Positions 1 to 6,580 of a stretch of DNA of 25,004 nt are shown here, one piece after another. Origin of the DNA: a virus; the IMG/VR virus record IMGVR_UViG_3300025070_000215, positions 1-25,004 of that record. One strand, written 5' to 3'. Every line of letters begins with the position of its first letter. Position 1 is the stretch's first letter. The notes beneath the pieces are model-generated. The model ran no database searches. It saw nothing but the letters and a program-made list of their open reading frames with translations, and was not told the origin of the DNA. A program made the position numbers and the translations under genes.

Positions 1-908
1 TAGGAATCGATATTGTTTCTCGCAAGGTTGTATCGATCACTGAATGTGAAACGATTAAAATAGTTTGGGTTCTCCTGTTGAACTTTGAGGAGTTGTGCAG
101 CAATGGAGAATGCATAGTTTGCATGTGCACCCTTGTCTTCGTTATATTCGTAAACGATTGTCGCATTAGCCGCAGTCTCTGTCAATGCACCGTAGTTTGG
201 ATGAATGACAATACATTGGTTTTTGATTGCTTCGATCATTGCAATACACGATGTCTCTTTCCAGATGTTTGGATAGAGAAAGATGTGAGACTTCTTCAAA
301 GCTTCCAAGACAACATCATTGGGTTGATGCCCATGATAGGTCATTTTTTCGTGGTTTTCGATTCTTTCGAAAAGAGGTTTGTATGGTTCGTCCCTCTGTT
401 CCCAACCGTAAATCCCAAAAGACGAATAAACATCCAAATGAATATTAGGAAAATGCTGAGATAGAGAATCAAAAATAGGAACGAGAAGCTCCAAACCCCT
501 ATGAGGAGTAGTGTGATAAATGAAACGAATTGTTTCCACATCTTTTTGATAAGGGTCATATTGTGTTTCCACTGCATTGTAGATTACGGTACTCTTCGAA
601 TAAGGGATACCAAACCTATCTATGTATTGGTCACGTTGCCATGCAGAGACAAAGACAAAGTGATCAAACTTTTGCCATCCACCATTCGCAAGAATATTAT
701 TCTCTGGATCTTCTGCAAGATCGTGGCAGTACATGATGTTCAATACATCATCGAACAATTGACGTGGACGAGAAAAGTGAATTGCAACTTTATCCAACCA
801 CTGTGGGTCTACATTCTTGATAACTCGTTCACGCATCATTTCTGTGCCACCAAACGAGTTTTTAGATAGTTCAGAATCAATCACTTGACCTTTATATACT
901 ACGCTCAT
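1..908 (-). CDS. Glycosyltransferase, GT4-like (3' end cut by window edge)
   Basis: An open frame of at least 302 codons starts at ATG 908 with an AAGGA ribosome site 7 bases upstream and runs off the left edge without a stop. The N-terminus has GGTE at residues 20-23, as in many GT-B glycosyltransferases. The C-terminal half has the pattern expected of a nucleotide-sugar-binding GT-B domain: a yHTTPHRGLE start, then YHGHQPNDVVLEALKKSHI, FLYPNIWKETSCIAMIEA and HPNYGALTE. The glutamates in WKETSC and MIEA match the E-x7-E type motif. It probably transfers a sugar to a phage or host glycan or to modified DNA; the acceptor cannot be read from sequence. It lies just downstream of a second glycosyltransferase and is probably co-transcribed with it. 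The fold and class are fairly secure, the substrate unknown. Confidence 0.82.
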   Translation of the reverse strand, partial: MSVVYKGQVIDSELSKNSFGGTEMMRERVIKNVDPQWLDKVAIHFSRPRQLFDDVLNIMYCHDLAEDPENNILANGGWQKFDHFVFVSAWQRDQYIDRFGIPYSKSTVIYNAVETQYDPYQKDVETIRFIYHTTPHRGLELLVPIFDSLSQHFPNIHLDVYSSFGIYGWEQRDEPYKPLFERIENHEKMTYHGHQPNDVVLEALKKSHIFLYPNIWKETSCIAMIEAIKNQCIVIHPNYGALTETAANATIVYEYNEDKGAHANYAFSIAAQLLKVQQENPNYFNRFTFSDRYNLARNNIDS

Positions 909-919
909 AATTTTTCCTT

Positions 920-1678
920 TTAGTAATCTATTGTGTTGTTTTCGAATATTTCATCCAGACTGAGGTTTCTGCCTGTATTCTCCCACCATGCTCTAATGGT
1001 ATGATAGGATCTTATAGACGCTTGAACCTGTGCGTTTGGACTGAAGATGTTGTTTGATGTGAACTCCGTCACATTGTGGTTAAACAGTGGAAAGGTAAAT
1101 ACTCTGTCAAACCCCCACAAGACTGCGTTCTCTAAAGACAACGCCGCCCCAACGGGCATTCTATAATGTATCGTGTCATCCCCCTGATTGAAATAGAACT
1201 TAACTAACTTAGTTGCATATCTACGTTTTAACATGTAACACTGAAGTCCATGATCTTGTTGTTCACGTTTACGAGGAACCATGTTAGGAGTTCCTTCGTG
1301 TACGATACCTAATTGTAGTGCGCCCCACTTTGTACCCATCCTTGAGAGAAACTCTTCGAAGGTGAAGTTCCAGTGTTGGACTGTAGAGAAATCCACGTCA
1401 TCTTCCATGAACAGACCAACCTCTTCGTCCGTTTCTTCTAACCATGTTTTGATTGTGAGTAGGTGTGAGGTTGTTGTACCCTTGTCGATCCAGTAAGGTT
1501 CGATCATGGCATCACAGAAGGCTTTTACATTGGAGTTTTCATACCGTTCAAATTGATAAAACCGTACAAGGTCTACACCCAATGCACTAAGCGCATTAGA
1601 CATATACTCTCGACGATCCTCGCATTCTTTGAGGTTCACAATATTAGGCCGGGGTATACCGACTAATTTCTCAACCAT
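920..1678 (-). CDS. Glycosyltransferase family 25-like protein
   Basis: 252 aa, ATG start with GGAAG 8 bases upstream. The N-terminus carries the GT25 signature NLKECEDRREYM (residues 15-26), followed by GTTTSHLLTIKTW (67-79) with the Ser-His pair, and the acidic metal-binding motif FMEDDVDF (90-97). GT25 enzymes (LOS/LPS beta-galactosyltransferases and related) use nucleotide sugars with a DxD-like site. The region after 110 (LQLGIVHEG, CYMLKRRYATKLV) fits the second half of the domain. It is followed after 11 bases by the GT4-like gene, so the two probably act in one glycosylation route. No membrane segment or signal peptide is seen, so a cytoplasmic enzyme is expected. The acceptor is unknown. 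Confidence 0.8.
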   Translation of the reverse strand: MVEKLVGIPRPNIVNLKECEDRREYMSNALSALGVDLVRFYQFERYENSNVKAFCDAMIEPYWIDKGTTTSHLLTIKTWLEETDEEVGLFMEDDVDFSTVQHWNFTFEEFLSRMGTKWGALQLGIVHEGTPNMVPRKREQQDHGLQCYMLKRRYATKLVKFYFNQGDDTIHYRMPVGAALSLENAVLWGFDRVFTFPLFNHNVTEFTSNNIFSPNAQVQASIRSYHTIRAWWENTGRNLSLDEIFENNTIDY

Positions 1679-1696
1679 TACGAACTTCCATATTAA

Positions 1697-1915
1697 TTAG
1701 TTGTCAATACCATTTGCGATAAGATCATTTACTAAGAGTACTACCATGTCTACGTCTGCTTGTGTACATGGTGGGATTTCCTTTTTGTACATACCGATTA
1801 TAATTTGGTCTTCAATCTTTGATTTGTTCGCTTTGCCTTTTACAAAGGGTCTGTGATAATCATTAAACAAGATATGAAAAACCATTTCGCCATGTTGTTC
1901 AGCTGTCAGTTTCAT
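1697..1915 (-). CDS. Small hypothetical protein (72 aa)
   Basis: The frame is open further upstream (to 1981), but the ATG at 1915 is chosen because a GGGAGAG ribosome site lies just before it and it gives a normal 17-base overlap with the end of the kinase gene. The protein begins MKLTAEQHGEMVFHILF, is mixed helical, and has no membrane segment. It has a PPCTQADVDMVVLLVNDLI C-terminal helix. I do not recognise a family. It sits between the dNMP kinase and GT25 genes, with only 18 bases to the latter, so it is co-transcribed with them. Confidence 0.6.
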   Translation of the reverse strand: MKLTAEQHGEMVFHILFNDYHRPFVKGKANKSKIEDQIIIGMYKKEIPPCTQADVDMVVLLVNDLIANGIDN

Positions 1916-2537
1916 CTTCTCTCCCGATGACCATTTCGTATATTTTCTCCAAGGAGTGATGGAATCCAGAAAGGGTTCCATTATTATATATGCGATAGGT
2001 GGTCAAAGGCATCTCAGTTTCTAGTAGATACTGAGTTTGAAAGTCTGATTTATATCCATTGATGAATTCTTTAATACAGTAACCGTTAAAGTATCGGCGG
2101 GAATCATGTTCGTATGTGCAACCATCTCGTACGAGTTGGACGAGAAGAATATTATCTGCACCAATCTTATCAATGATAGGTTCAAGTTCTTCTACAAAAC
2201 CACCGTCACTGATAACGTACTCGTTGCCAATGTCAAGTTCTTCTGCGACCTTGTCACCAAAAAATGACTTACCATATTTTGGTTTGATAACATCTTCTGA
2301 TGTGTGGATCATTGCCTCTCGACGAGACATTCCACGAAGTTCATCTTCTGGACGTTCTTTAGTAGAACGGTCATTAAAACCATCCATGAACCATATAGTA
2401 TCAACATCAAACTCATTGATTGTTTCCTTAAATAGTTGGTGTTTAAAACTAAGATGTGCAAAACCACGTCTCTTGAAATAAGACGCTGCTTCGTCCTTAC
2501 CCGATTTGGGTGGGCCATTAAAGATAATAATACTCAT
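1899..2537 (-). CDS. Deoxynucleoside monophosphate kinase (T4 gp1-like)
   Basis: 212 aa. The N-terminus is a strand plus P-loop, IIIFNGPPKSGKDEAASYF, with Walker A at residues 8-15 (GPPKSGKD). The overall plan (P-loop, GMSRREAMIHTSEDVIKP, then VISDGGFVEEL and LLVQLVRDGCTYEHDSRRY) matches the phage dNMP kinase family typified by T4 gene 1, which phosphorylates dGMP, dTMP and 5-hydroxymethyl-dCMP to diphosphates. It is slightly shorter than T4 gp1 (241 aa). In context it would complete the precursor pathway with NrdA/NrdB and ThyX found further right. The start is ATG directly after the stop of the 60-aa gene upstream. Specificity for a modified base cannot be judged from sequence. Confidence 0.78.
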   Translation of the reverse strand: MSIIIFNGPPKSGKDEAASYFKRRGFAHLSFKHQLFKETINEFDVDTIWFMDGFNDRSTKERPEDELRGMSRREAMIHTSEDVIKPKYGKSFFGDKVAEELDIGNEYVISDGGFVEELEPIIDKIGADNILLVQLVRDGCTYEHDSRRYFNGYCIKEFINGYKSDFQTQYLLETEMPLTTYRIYNNGTLSGFHHSLEKIYEMVIGREDETDS

Positions 2538-2720
2538 TTACTCTTCCCAGTGTTTCAACAACTCGGCGTCTGAACCGTGTCCTTTAGTTTTAATATAACC
2601 ATCTTTGATAAGTCGGTCAATAAGTGCGCCTACAGTTTGTTCCATATTTCTACTGTTACCGATATACCAACCGATACCTGTGCCTGCAACATATGTCAAT
2701 AGTAACCATATCGTTTCCAT
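2538..2720 (-). CDS. Small single-pass membrane protein
   Basis: 60 aa. An N-terminal hydrophobic stretch (residues 3-20, IWLLLTYVAGTGIGWYIG) is followed by a short soluble tail with MEQTVGALIDRLIKDGYI and a charged end. A clear AGGAG site stands before ATG 2720. The stop abuts the ATG of the dNMP kinase, so translation is probably coupled. Proteins of this shape (one membrane helix plus a short amphipathic regulatory-looking tail) are common and unnamed in T4-like marine phages. Function unknown. Confidence 0.7.
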   Translation of the reverse strand: METIWLLLTYVAGTGIGWYIGNSRNMEQTVGALIDRLIKDGYIKTKGHGSDAELLKHWEE

Positions 2721-2728
2721 GAGGTCTC

Positions 2729-2956
2729 CTAGAACTTGTCGTTTACTATACTACTTATTTCAGATGAGAATGCCTGTCTCCACTCATCATCCGTAATACC
2801 TGCCAAGAGGAACGTTCGGTCATTCTCATTCAGATAAGGCATAGCATCCATGATACTTGCGTATCCCTTCTCCCACAATTCATAATCTTTTTCTTTCACT
2901 TTTACCTCACGTGTGCGATAGATACCTGTGAGGGAACTCTTACGACTGATCTGCAT
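2729..2956 (-). CDS. Small hypothetical protein (75 aa)
   Basis: The frame extends to 3013, but ATG 2956 is preferred because AAGGAGAAAG lies immediately upstream; it overlaps the end of the RuvC-like gene by 17 bases. The protein starts MQISRKSSLTGIYRTREVKV and continues with a charged helical part and an acidic-aromatic core (MPYLNENDRTFLLAGITDDEW). The end is SSIVNDKF. No family recognised. A candidate promoter within the upstream gene (3040-3067) would place its start site about 75 bases ahead of this gene. Confidence 0.6.
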   Translation of the reverse strand: MQISRKSSLTGIYRTREVKVKEKDYELWEKGYASIMDAMPYLNENDRTFLLAGITDDEWRQAFSSEISSIVNDKF

Positions 2957-3506
2957 TTTCTTTCTCCTTGACAAAACCGTGTTTTGCGATATAATATGCG
3001 TCCACAATGTCACTGATAGGGTTCCATTGTTTAAATGATATTATACCAACTTTTTCACGAATGTCAACCCCTGTTTCAGAAAAAAATGCATCATACATCT
3101 TTTCTTTTGTCGCATTACCCTTTCCTGTTGCGAATTTTTTGATCACAGTCGGAGCATGAACCGCTTGTACCATACCTGCTTTGTGGATCTGATACTTGAG
3201 ATGCCCTGCGTTCTCCGCAATTTGAAAGACACGACCAACTGCACCGAAAGCATAACCTTCGATGTGTGCGTCTGTAACATTATGTTTTTTGAGGATATTG
3301 AGAGACCAGTCTGAAAGTTTTTCGAACCTTTCGATGTCGTGGTCATATTCGGGATACATGGTTGCATTGAATTGTTTTTCTGGATGCAACAATTTGTCAC
3401 GTTTTACCATATAATAAAACTGACAGTTTTTGTAATCCCACGTGTCACCTGAGTGTACACATATGGCAGGTGAAGTCAAACTATAATCTATGCCTGCTAT
3501 GTTCAT
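2940..3506 (-). CDS. RuvC-like Holliday-junction/branched-DNA endonuclease
   Basis: 188 aa, ATG with GGAG 8 bases upstream. The RNase H-like fold of RuvC resolvases is visible: strand one GIDYSLTSPAICV with the first catalytic Asp at residue 7, a middle IEGYAFGAVGRVFQIAEN with the second acidic residue, the conserved PTVIKKFATGKGNATKEKM helix region, and a C-terminal SDIVDAYYIAKHG with the closing acidic pair. Phage RuvC-like enzymes cut branched replication and recombination intermediates before packaging, a job done by the unrelated gp49 (endonuclease VII) in T4 itself. Whether this phage also carries gp49 cannot be seen here. The reading frame contains two sigma-70-like promoter matches on opposite strands (see findings). 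Confidence 0.8.
   Translation of the reverse strand: MNIAGIDYSLTSPAICVHSGDTWDYKNCQFYYMVKRDKLLHPEKQFNATMYPEYDHDIERFEKLSDWSLNILKKHNVTDAHIEGYAFGAVGRVFQIAENAGHLKYQIHKAGMVQAVHAPTVIKKFATGKGNATKEKMYDAFFSETGVDIREKVGIISFKQWNPISDIVDAYYIAKHGFVKEKENADQS
2968..2995 (+). promoter_or_regulatory. Candidate plus-strand sigma-70 promoter, antisense to the RuvC-like gene
   Basis: TTGACA (2968-2973), a 16-base spacer and TATAAT (2990-2995), both hexamers perfect. It reads rightwards, antisense to the RuvC-like gene. It is inside coding sequence, so it may be chance, but a double-perfect match is rare. Confidence 0.35.
3040..3067 (-). promoter_or_regulatory. Candidate intragenic sigma-70 promoter
   Basis: On the minus strand TTGACA (3067-3062), a 16-base spacer and TATAAT (3045-3040). 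The spacer ends in TTGG, giving a TGn extended -10. It lies inside the RuvC-like frame and would begin transcripts for the 75-aa gene and everything to its left (kinase, glycosyltransferases). Confidence 0.5.
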
Positions 3507-3535
3507 AATAAAATCTCCATGTCTAATAGAGATAT

Positions 3536-4273
3536 TTAGGCCCAGTTCACCACCTTGTCGTGAGTGGGTTTTTCTTCTTGTCTTAGTCTATGATGTTTAG
3601 ATCCTTCTGCACTGTAACACCAATCTTCTTTATAACCAAGACCCATCATAAACCAAACGTCTTCGTCATTGTAGAAAACTTCATTTACGTTTTCGTCGTT
3701 GAGGATGAAACATCCACAGAAACCACTTTGAACTCCATAGTGGTCTGCAATGATACTAATAGCATATGCATTAGTCATGGACGCCTGTATTGACTTTGTC
3801 TTCTTCGCCTTAGAACCTTCTTCCTTATCATAGTGGATGAACTGATCTGGTGAATATCTGAAGAGAAGGAGATAAGGCGCCATGACTTGCATGTTGAAGG
3901 TCATAGTTTTAGCATGTTTTGCCAACACACTGAAACCCTTTTCCTTCATTTTAAAATCTTCGATCTGTTGTTCGAATAAAGATAACTCATGATACAGTGT
4001 AGAAATGCCATACTCACCCTTCTTACGACTGTCAAACATCTTTCGATAACGTTTATCTTCTATAGTTTGCAGACAAACCTTTCGTTTGTCGAACGAATAT
4101 TCAGGGCCAAAGACATCGATTGCATAGTGATAATCCCCATTGAATACAGGCGTCGACTCGACTGACTCTTTGAGGATCTTTTCTATTAGTTCTTTATCTG
4201 GTATTTGGTCTTGTTTGAAACAGGCAGTTTGATAACGATTTCTCAGTGATTCATAATATTCATGTTCATTCAT
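3536..4273 (-). CDS. Nitroreductase-fold (FMN-dependent) protein
   Basis: 245 aa. Features that recall the nitroreductase family: an N-terminal NRYQTACFKQDQIPDKELIE block resembling the R-R-S-x-R-F...I-P-x-E-x-L start, N-G-D-Y-H-Y-A-I-D-V-F-G (FMN-side strand), MAPYLLLF mid-protein, and near the end ASMTNAYAISIIADHYGVQS GFCGCF followed by VWFMMGLGYKED, which is the expected helix, turn and ALGYP-like motif. Such enzymes use FMN to reduce nitro-compounds, quinones or flavins, but some homologs have other roles, and residue-level conservation is weak here. The start ATG shares one base with the stop of the membrane gene upstream (TAATG), indicating coupled translation. An alternative is a fold relative without flavin activity. 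Confidence 0.6.
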   Translation of the reverse strand: MNEHEYYESLRNRYQTACFKQDQIPDKELIEKILKESVESTPVFNGDYHYAIDVFGPEYSFDKRKVCLQTIEDKRYRKMFDSRKKGEYGISTLYHELSLFEQQIEDFKMKEKGFSVLAKHAKTMTFNMQVMAPYLLLFRYSPDQFIHYDKEEGSKAKKTKSIQASMTNAYAISIIADHYGVQSGFCGCFILNDENVNEVFYNDEDVWFMMGLGYKEDWCYSAEGSKHHRLRQEEKPTHDKVVNWA

Positions 4274-5100
4274 TAAATAGAGTCCATCTTCACTATATCT
4301 TTAGGGTCAATGTAAGAGACGTTCTTCTTAGATCGTCTCACTGGTGGTTTCCTCTGTTCTTTGATTGCCTTGGTAGACGTGATCAATAGGATAACCGCAA
4401 GGGGATCGAATACGAAGATGATGAGTAACATAACATATCTAATCGCATCCCCTGTCATTTCTTCTGCCCTGTCACCATAGACGAGTTCAGCAATGTACTT
4501 AATAGGGCCGACTTCTACCTCGTATGCACGAATGTTGATTTTGATGTCTGCAATATCTTCGTTGTATTCATCGATTTTGTTATACGCTTCATCAATCGCA
4601 GCGTTCAACTGTGCACGTTGTTCTGTCTGATCCTTACGTGCATTCAATCCTCTGGTAACTGCACCAAGTTCATTGTACTTGTCTAGTGCAGTGTCAAGAT
4701 CGTCGAGTGTTTTATTTGCACGTGCGATAGTTGTGTTTTGACGATTGATTCTGTTTTCAATACGTTCTATCTGTGCCTTGTACTCACCACCAGACGCACC
4801 AGTTTCGATATGCGCTTTTGATAAGTATCCGAAAATACCCATTGACGTAATAAGCATAAGTACTAATACTGCGAGTAACAGATAAAGTTTACTGAAAAGA
4901 CTTACTGACTTCCAGTAGATGTGCAACCATACTGCACTTACGAGTTTACCTAACTCTAATATAGATGCCATTATGATTACTGCAAGTTCTGCACCTGCAA
5001 AAATAGTTGCGAGACCTATTACAGAAAAGTAGGCCGCCACAACTGCAATTGCAATTGAAGTGATCAGGGTGGTGAATTGCATGAAGCGGTTGAAAAACAT
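4273..5100 (-). CDS. Integral membrane protein with central coiled coil
   Basis: 275 aa. Three or four hydrophobic segments: about residues 8-32 (TTLITSIAIAVVAAYFSVIG), 38-58, 72-94 (LYLLLAVLVLMLITSMGIFG), then a long charged coiled coil (about 105-200, with YKAQIERIENRINRQNTTIA), and a last hydrophobic segment near 222-243 (MLLIIFVFDPLAVILLI). The C-terminus is basic (KPPVRRSKKN). The plan suggests a bundle in the inner membrane with a coil domain on one side. I recall similar proteins from T4-like marine phages, unnamed. It could act in superinfection exclusion or host membrane takeover, but nothing proves it. It is the first gene leftward of the divergent intergenic region 5101-5169. Confidence 0.72.
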   Translation of the reverse strand: MFFNRFMQFTTLITSIAIAVVAAYFSVIGLATIFAGAELAVIIMASILELGKLVSAVWLHIYWKSVSLFSKLYLLLAVLVLMLITSMGIFGYLSKAHIETGASGGEYKAQIERIENRINRQNTTIARANKTLDDLDTALDKYNELGAVTRGLNARKDQTEQRAQLNAAIDEAYNKIDEYNEDIADIKINIRAYEVEVGPIKYIAELVYGDRAEEMTGDAIRYVMLLIIFVFDPLAVILLITSTKAIKEQRKPPVRRSKKNVSYIDPKDIVKMDSI

Positions 5101-5113
5101 TTTAGTAGTCCGT

Positions 5114-5141
5114 TTATTACTTTTATAAATACTTATGTAAA
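5114..5141 (-). promoter_or_regulatory. Weak candidate leftward promoter of the membrane-protein gene
   Basis: Minus strand TTTACA (5141-5136), a 16-base spacer and TAATAA (5119-5114), in the divergent intergenic region 5101-5169. One mismatch in the -35 and two in the -10. It would supply the left-hand minus-strand genes. Confidence 0.35.
5124..5131 (+). promoter_or_regulatory. T4-type late promoter for the plus-strand gene
   Basis: Exact TATAAATA on the plus strand in the divergent intergenic region, 38 bases before the ATG at 5170, with an AGGAG site (5157-5161) between. T4 late promoters consist of this octamer at -10 without a -35 element. Position and orientation fit. Confidence 0.8.
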
Positions 5142-5169
5142 CTTACAATCCAGTTTAGGAGAATGAAAG

Positions 5170-5496
5170 ATGTCTGTCATACAAACAGTGACTTATGTAA
5201 ACACCAGTGATGTGAATTACGCCAACGAAGATGATGCAATTGCAGCGATCAGAGATATCTGTATTGCAAGTGGTGACTCTGATCACCTTAATGCTTTAGA
5301 GTCTGCAGCTATTACTGGAGATTTCTTTATTGAAATCACGTTCAACGAATCAACACAAACAATGGAGTTCGAAAGAACTTGGTTGAACTCTGCATGGGAT
5401 GATTACCGTGGTGCATGGCCTGCAGATACAAACGTAAACAAAACAACGTTGGAAGCAGCAGGTTGGACTCTATCAGAGACTATCGCCACGATCTAG
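5170..5496 (+). CDS. Plus-strand late gene, hypothetical (108 aa)
   Basis: The only convincing plus-strand gene. ATG 5170 follows AGGAG by 8 bases; an earlier ATG at 5163 is in another frame and stops after 15 codons. The protein is acidic and mixed alpha/beta: YANEDDAIAAIRDICIASGD, then FFIEITFNESTQTMEFERTW, and a small C-terminal domain with AAGWTLSETIATI. No membrane segment or known motif. Its own canonical late promoter makes a virion or assembly role plausible. Its last 24 bases overlap tail-to-tail with the HAD/PMM-like gene on the other strand. I do not recognise the family. Confidence 0.8.
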   Translation: MSVIQTVTYVNTSDVNYANEDDAIAAIRDICIASGDSDHLNALESAAITGDFFIEITFNESTQTMEFERTWLNSAWDDYRGAWPADTNVNKTTLEAAGWTLSETIATI

Positions 5497-6186
5497 TGTC
5501 TTCAGTATTTCCCAAGTGTCTTTCCAGTCTTTGACTGCAAAAACTTGTTTTGATTTCAAATGTACGGAAAGGGGATAGTCATTACCCCCTTGTTCCATCC
5601 TATCTCCAAAGAAATAGATCTCAGAATATGGAGCGTCGAAGTCATCTAGGATTTGCGACTTGTCTCCACCTTTTCTGTAGATATCTATTCCTGTTTCCCC
5701 ACCAACTGCAGCAGTGATAGTAGGGAACTCCATATTAATTTGAAGTGCTATAGACTCACGTTCTCTAGTTGCCTCGTCATGTTTAATATAGAGTTTTCTT
5801 TCACCCAGTGTACAGTTACGTCCAACGATACTGAAGTTGATTGTACCCCTGCGTTCTTCGATGTGGTTACCTGTGCGTAATGGAAACGAACTACTTTGTA
5901 ACCACCCATGCATTAAGTCATACAACTCTTTGGGCGGTTCAAAAGATTTAGTGTTAACACGTTTTCCTTTAAAGAAGACATCGTTACCAGAACAGTTATA
6001 AACAGTCACAACTTTTTCACATAGTTCTTTACCCAACTGCTCAAGAGTTTTTGGGTAATCAGAACCAGTTACTAACCACACTTTTTCTCTGTCGCAAAAA
6101 TCAAGAAACCAATCCAGAAATTCTGTATTGATCTTTGAACGACTAGGTGTGAGTGTCCCATCTACATCGAAGATAAATCGTTTCAT
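5473..6186 (-). CDS. Phosphomannomutase-like HAD enzyme (eukaryotic PMM type)
   Basis: 237 aa, close to the 246-254 aa of eukaryotic PMM. HAD motif I is FIFDVDGTLTPSR with nucleophile Asp7 and acid/base Asp9. Next come LVTGSDYPKTLEQLGKELCEKV, the RRGTINFSIVGRNCT segment that matches the cap-domain substrate-binding motif of PMM (RNGMLNVSPIGRSC type), then GIDIYRKGGDKSQIL, and motif IV YFFGDRMEQGGNDYPL, which is nearly diagnostic (FFGD...GGND). PMM converts mannose-6-phosphate to mannose-1-phosphate for GDP-mannose synthesis, which would feed the glycosyltransferases at the left end. HAD phosphatases such as sucrose-phosphate phosphatases are the alternative, but the cap motifs favour PMM. Its ATG overlaps the stop of the 30-aa ORF by ATGA. 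Tail-to-tail overlap with the plus-strand late gene. Confidence 0.8.
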   Translation of the reverse strand: MKRFIFDVDGTLTPSRSKINTEFLDWFLDFCDREKVWLVTGSDYPKTLEQLGKELCEKVVTVYNCSGNDVFFKGKRVNTKSFEPPKELYDLMHGWLQSSSFPLRTGNHIEERRGTINFSIVGRNCTLGERKLYIKHDEATRERESIALQINMEFPTITAAVGGETGIDIYRKGGDKSQILDDFDAPYSEIYFFGDRMEQGGNDYPLSVHLKSKQVFAVKDWKDTWEILKTLDRGDSL

Positions 6187-6275
6187 AACGTTTTATATAC
6201 CCACCTCGTACTAGGGTGTGAACCAAACTCTCGTGCGTACACAGTGTTGCCCACTCTTTCAAAAATTAAAGTCAT
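6183..6275 (-). CDS. Very small ORF (30 aa), overlapping both neighbours
   Basis: A 30-codon frame starting MTLIFERVGNTVYAREFG and ending RWVYKTL. Its ATG overlaps the stop of the DUF6356 gene by ATGA, and its stop overlaps the ATG of the PMM-like gene by ATGA, so it fills what would otherwise be an 85-base gap exactly. This double 4-base overlap, typical of translated genes in this genome, is the main evidence. The sequence is beta-rich. I do not recognise a named family. Confidence 0.6.
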   Translation of the reverse strand: MTLIFERVGNTVYAREFGSHPSTRWVYKTL

Positions 6276-6472
6276 GTTTTATTCCTATCTTTAACGATAT
6301 CTTTCATTACAGTTGAAGCAGTCTTCGTGAAAAAACGTGGTGCGACTGCATGAACTAATACGACTGGAACGAGTAGTTGCAGCGTAACTGCAATCTTTAG
6401 TGCCTTCCCCATATGTTGAAGTCCAGTCTCACCCACTTCTTCTAAGTGAGCCTTGCACTGTTTGCTAAACAT
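6272..6472 (-). CDS. DUF6356 family small membrane protein
   Basis: 66 aa. It matches my memory of the DUF6356 pattern: a start such as F..HLEEVGETGLQHMGKAL (residues 9-25), a hydrophobic middle (LQLLVPVVLVHAVAPRFF) with the invariant HAxxPxxF, and an end TKTASTVMKDIVKDRN. The family is found in marine alphaproteobacteria and their phages, with unknown function. One membrane helix is likely. AGGGAAAG precedes the ATG. It sits between the 34-aa basic peptide and the 30-aa ORF in the PhoH operon. Confidence 0.75.
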   Translation of the reverse strand: MFSKQCKAHLEEVGETGLQHMGKALKIAVTLQLLVPVVLVHAVAPRFFTKTASTVMKDIVKDRNKT

Positions 6473-6577
6473 TTACTTTCCCTGTCCTCTATATTTTTTA
6501 CGTACATTCCCTTTACGTAAAAGTTTTGATCGAACCGATTTGCCAATCGATGTTTTCTTTCTTACACGGCGTTGCAA
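6473..6577 (-). CDS. Very small, strongly basic protein (34 aa, TTG start)
   Basis: A 34-codon frame that starts with TTG 3 bases after the PhoH stop; AAAGGAG is 8 bases ahead of the TTG, and the stop lies directly before the ATG of DUF6356. The peptide reads LQRRVRKKTSIGKSVRS... and ends VRKKYRGQGK, with about half of all residues Lys or Arg. The TSIGKS and KKYRGQGK motifs are familiar to me from small proteins of T4-like marine phages. It may bind nucleic acid or ribosomes; this is inferred only from charge. No better start exists, because a TAA lies 2 codons upstream in frame. Confidence 0.68.
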   Translation of the reverse strand: MQRRVRKKTSIGKSVRSKLLRKGNVRKKYRGQGK

Positions 6578-6580
6578 GTA

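Noticed and set aside
341-577. Minus-strand 78-codon frame inside the GT4-like gene
   Set aside because: It is a different frame of the glycosyltransferase coding region, with low-complexity Phe/Leu content and no ribosome site of its own.
78-869. Plus-strand open frames of 120-130 codons over the first 900 bases
   Set aside because: The opposite strand encodes a long glycosyltransferase frame with a ribosome site and recognisable motifs; the plus-strand frames are Cys/Phe-rich and have no such support.
1685-1707. TTGACA on the minus strand upstream of the GT25 gene
   Set aside because: The best -10 at 16-18 bases is TTCGTA or worse; the TTGACA arises from codons for the end of the 72-aa protein.
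5565-5595. AAGGGG...CCCCTT inverted repeat as a terminator for the PMM-like gene
   Set aside because: It lies inside coding sequence, has an 11-base loop and no T run.
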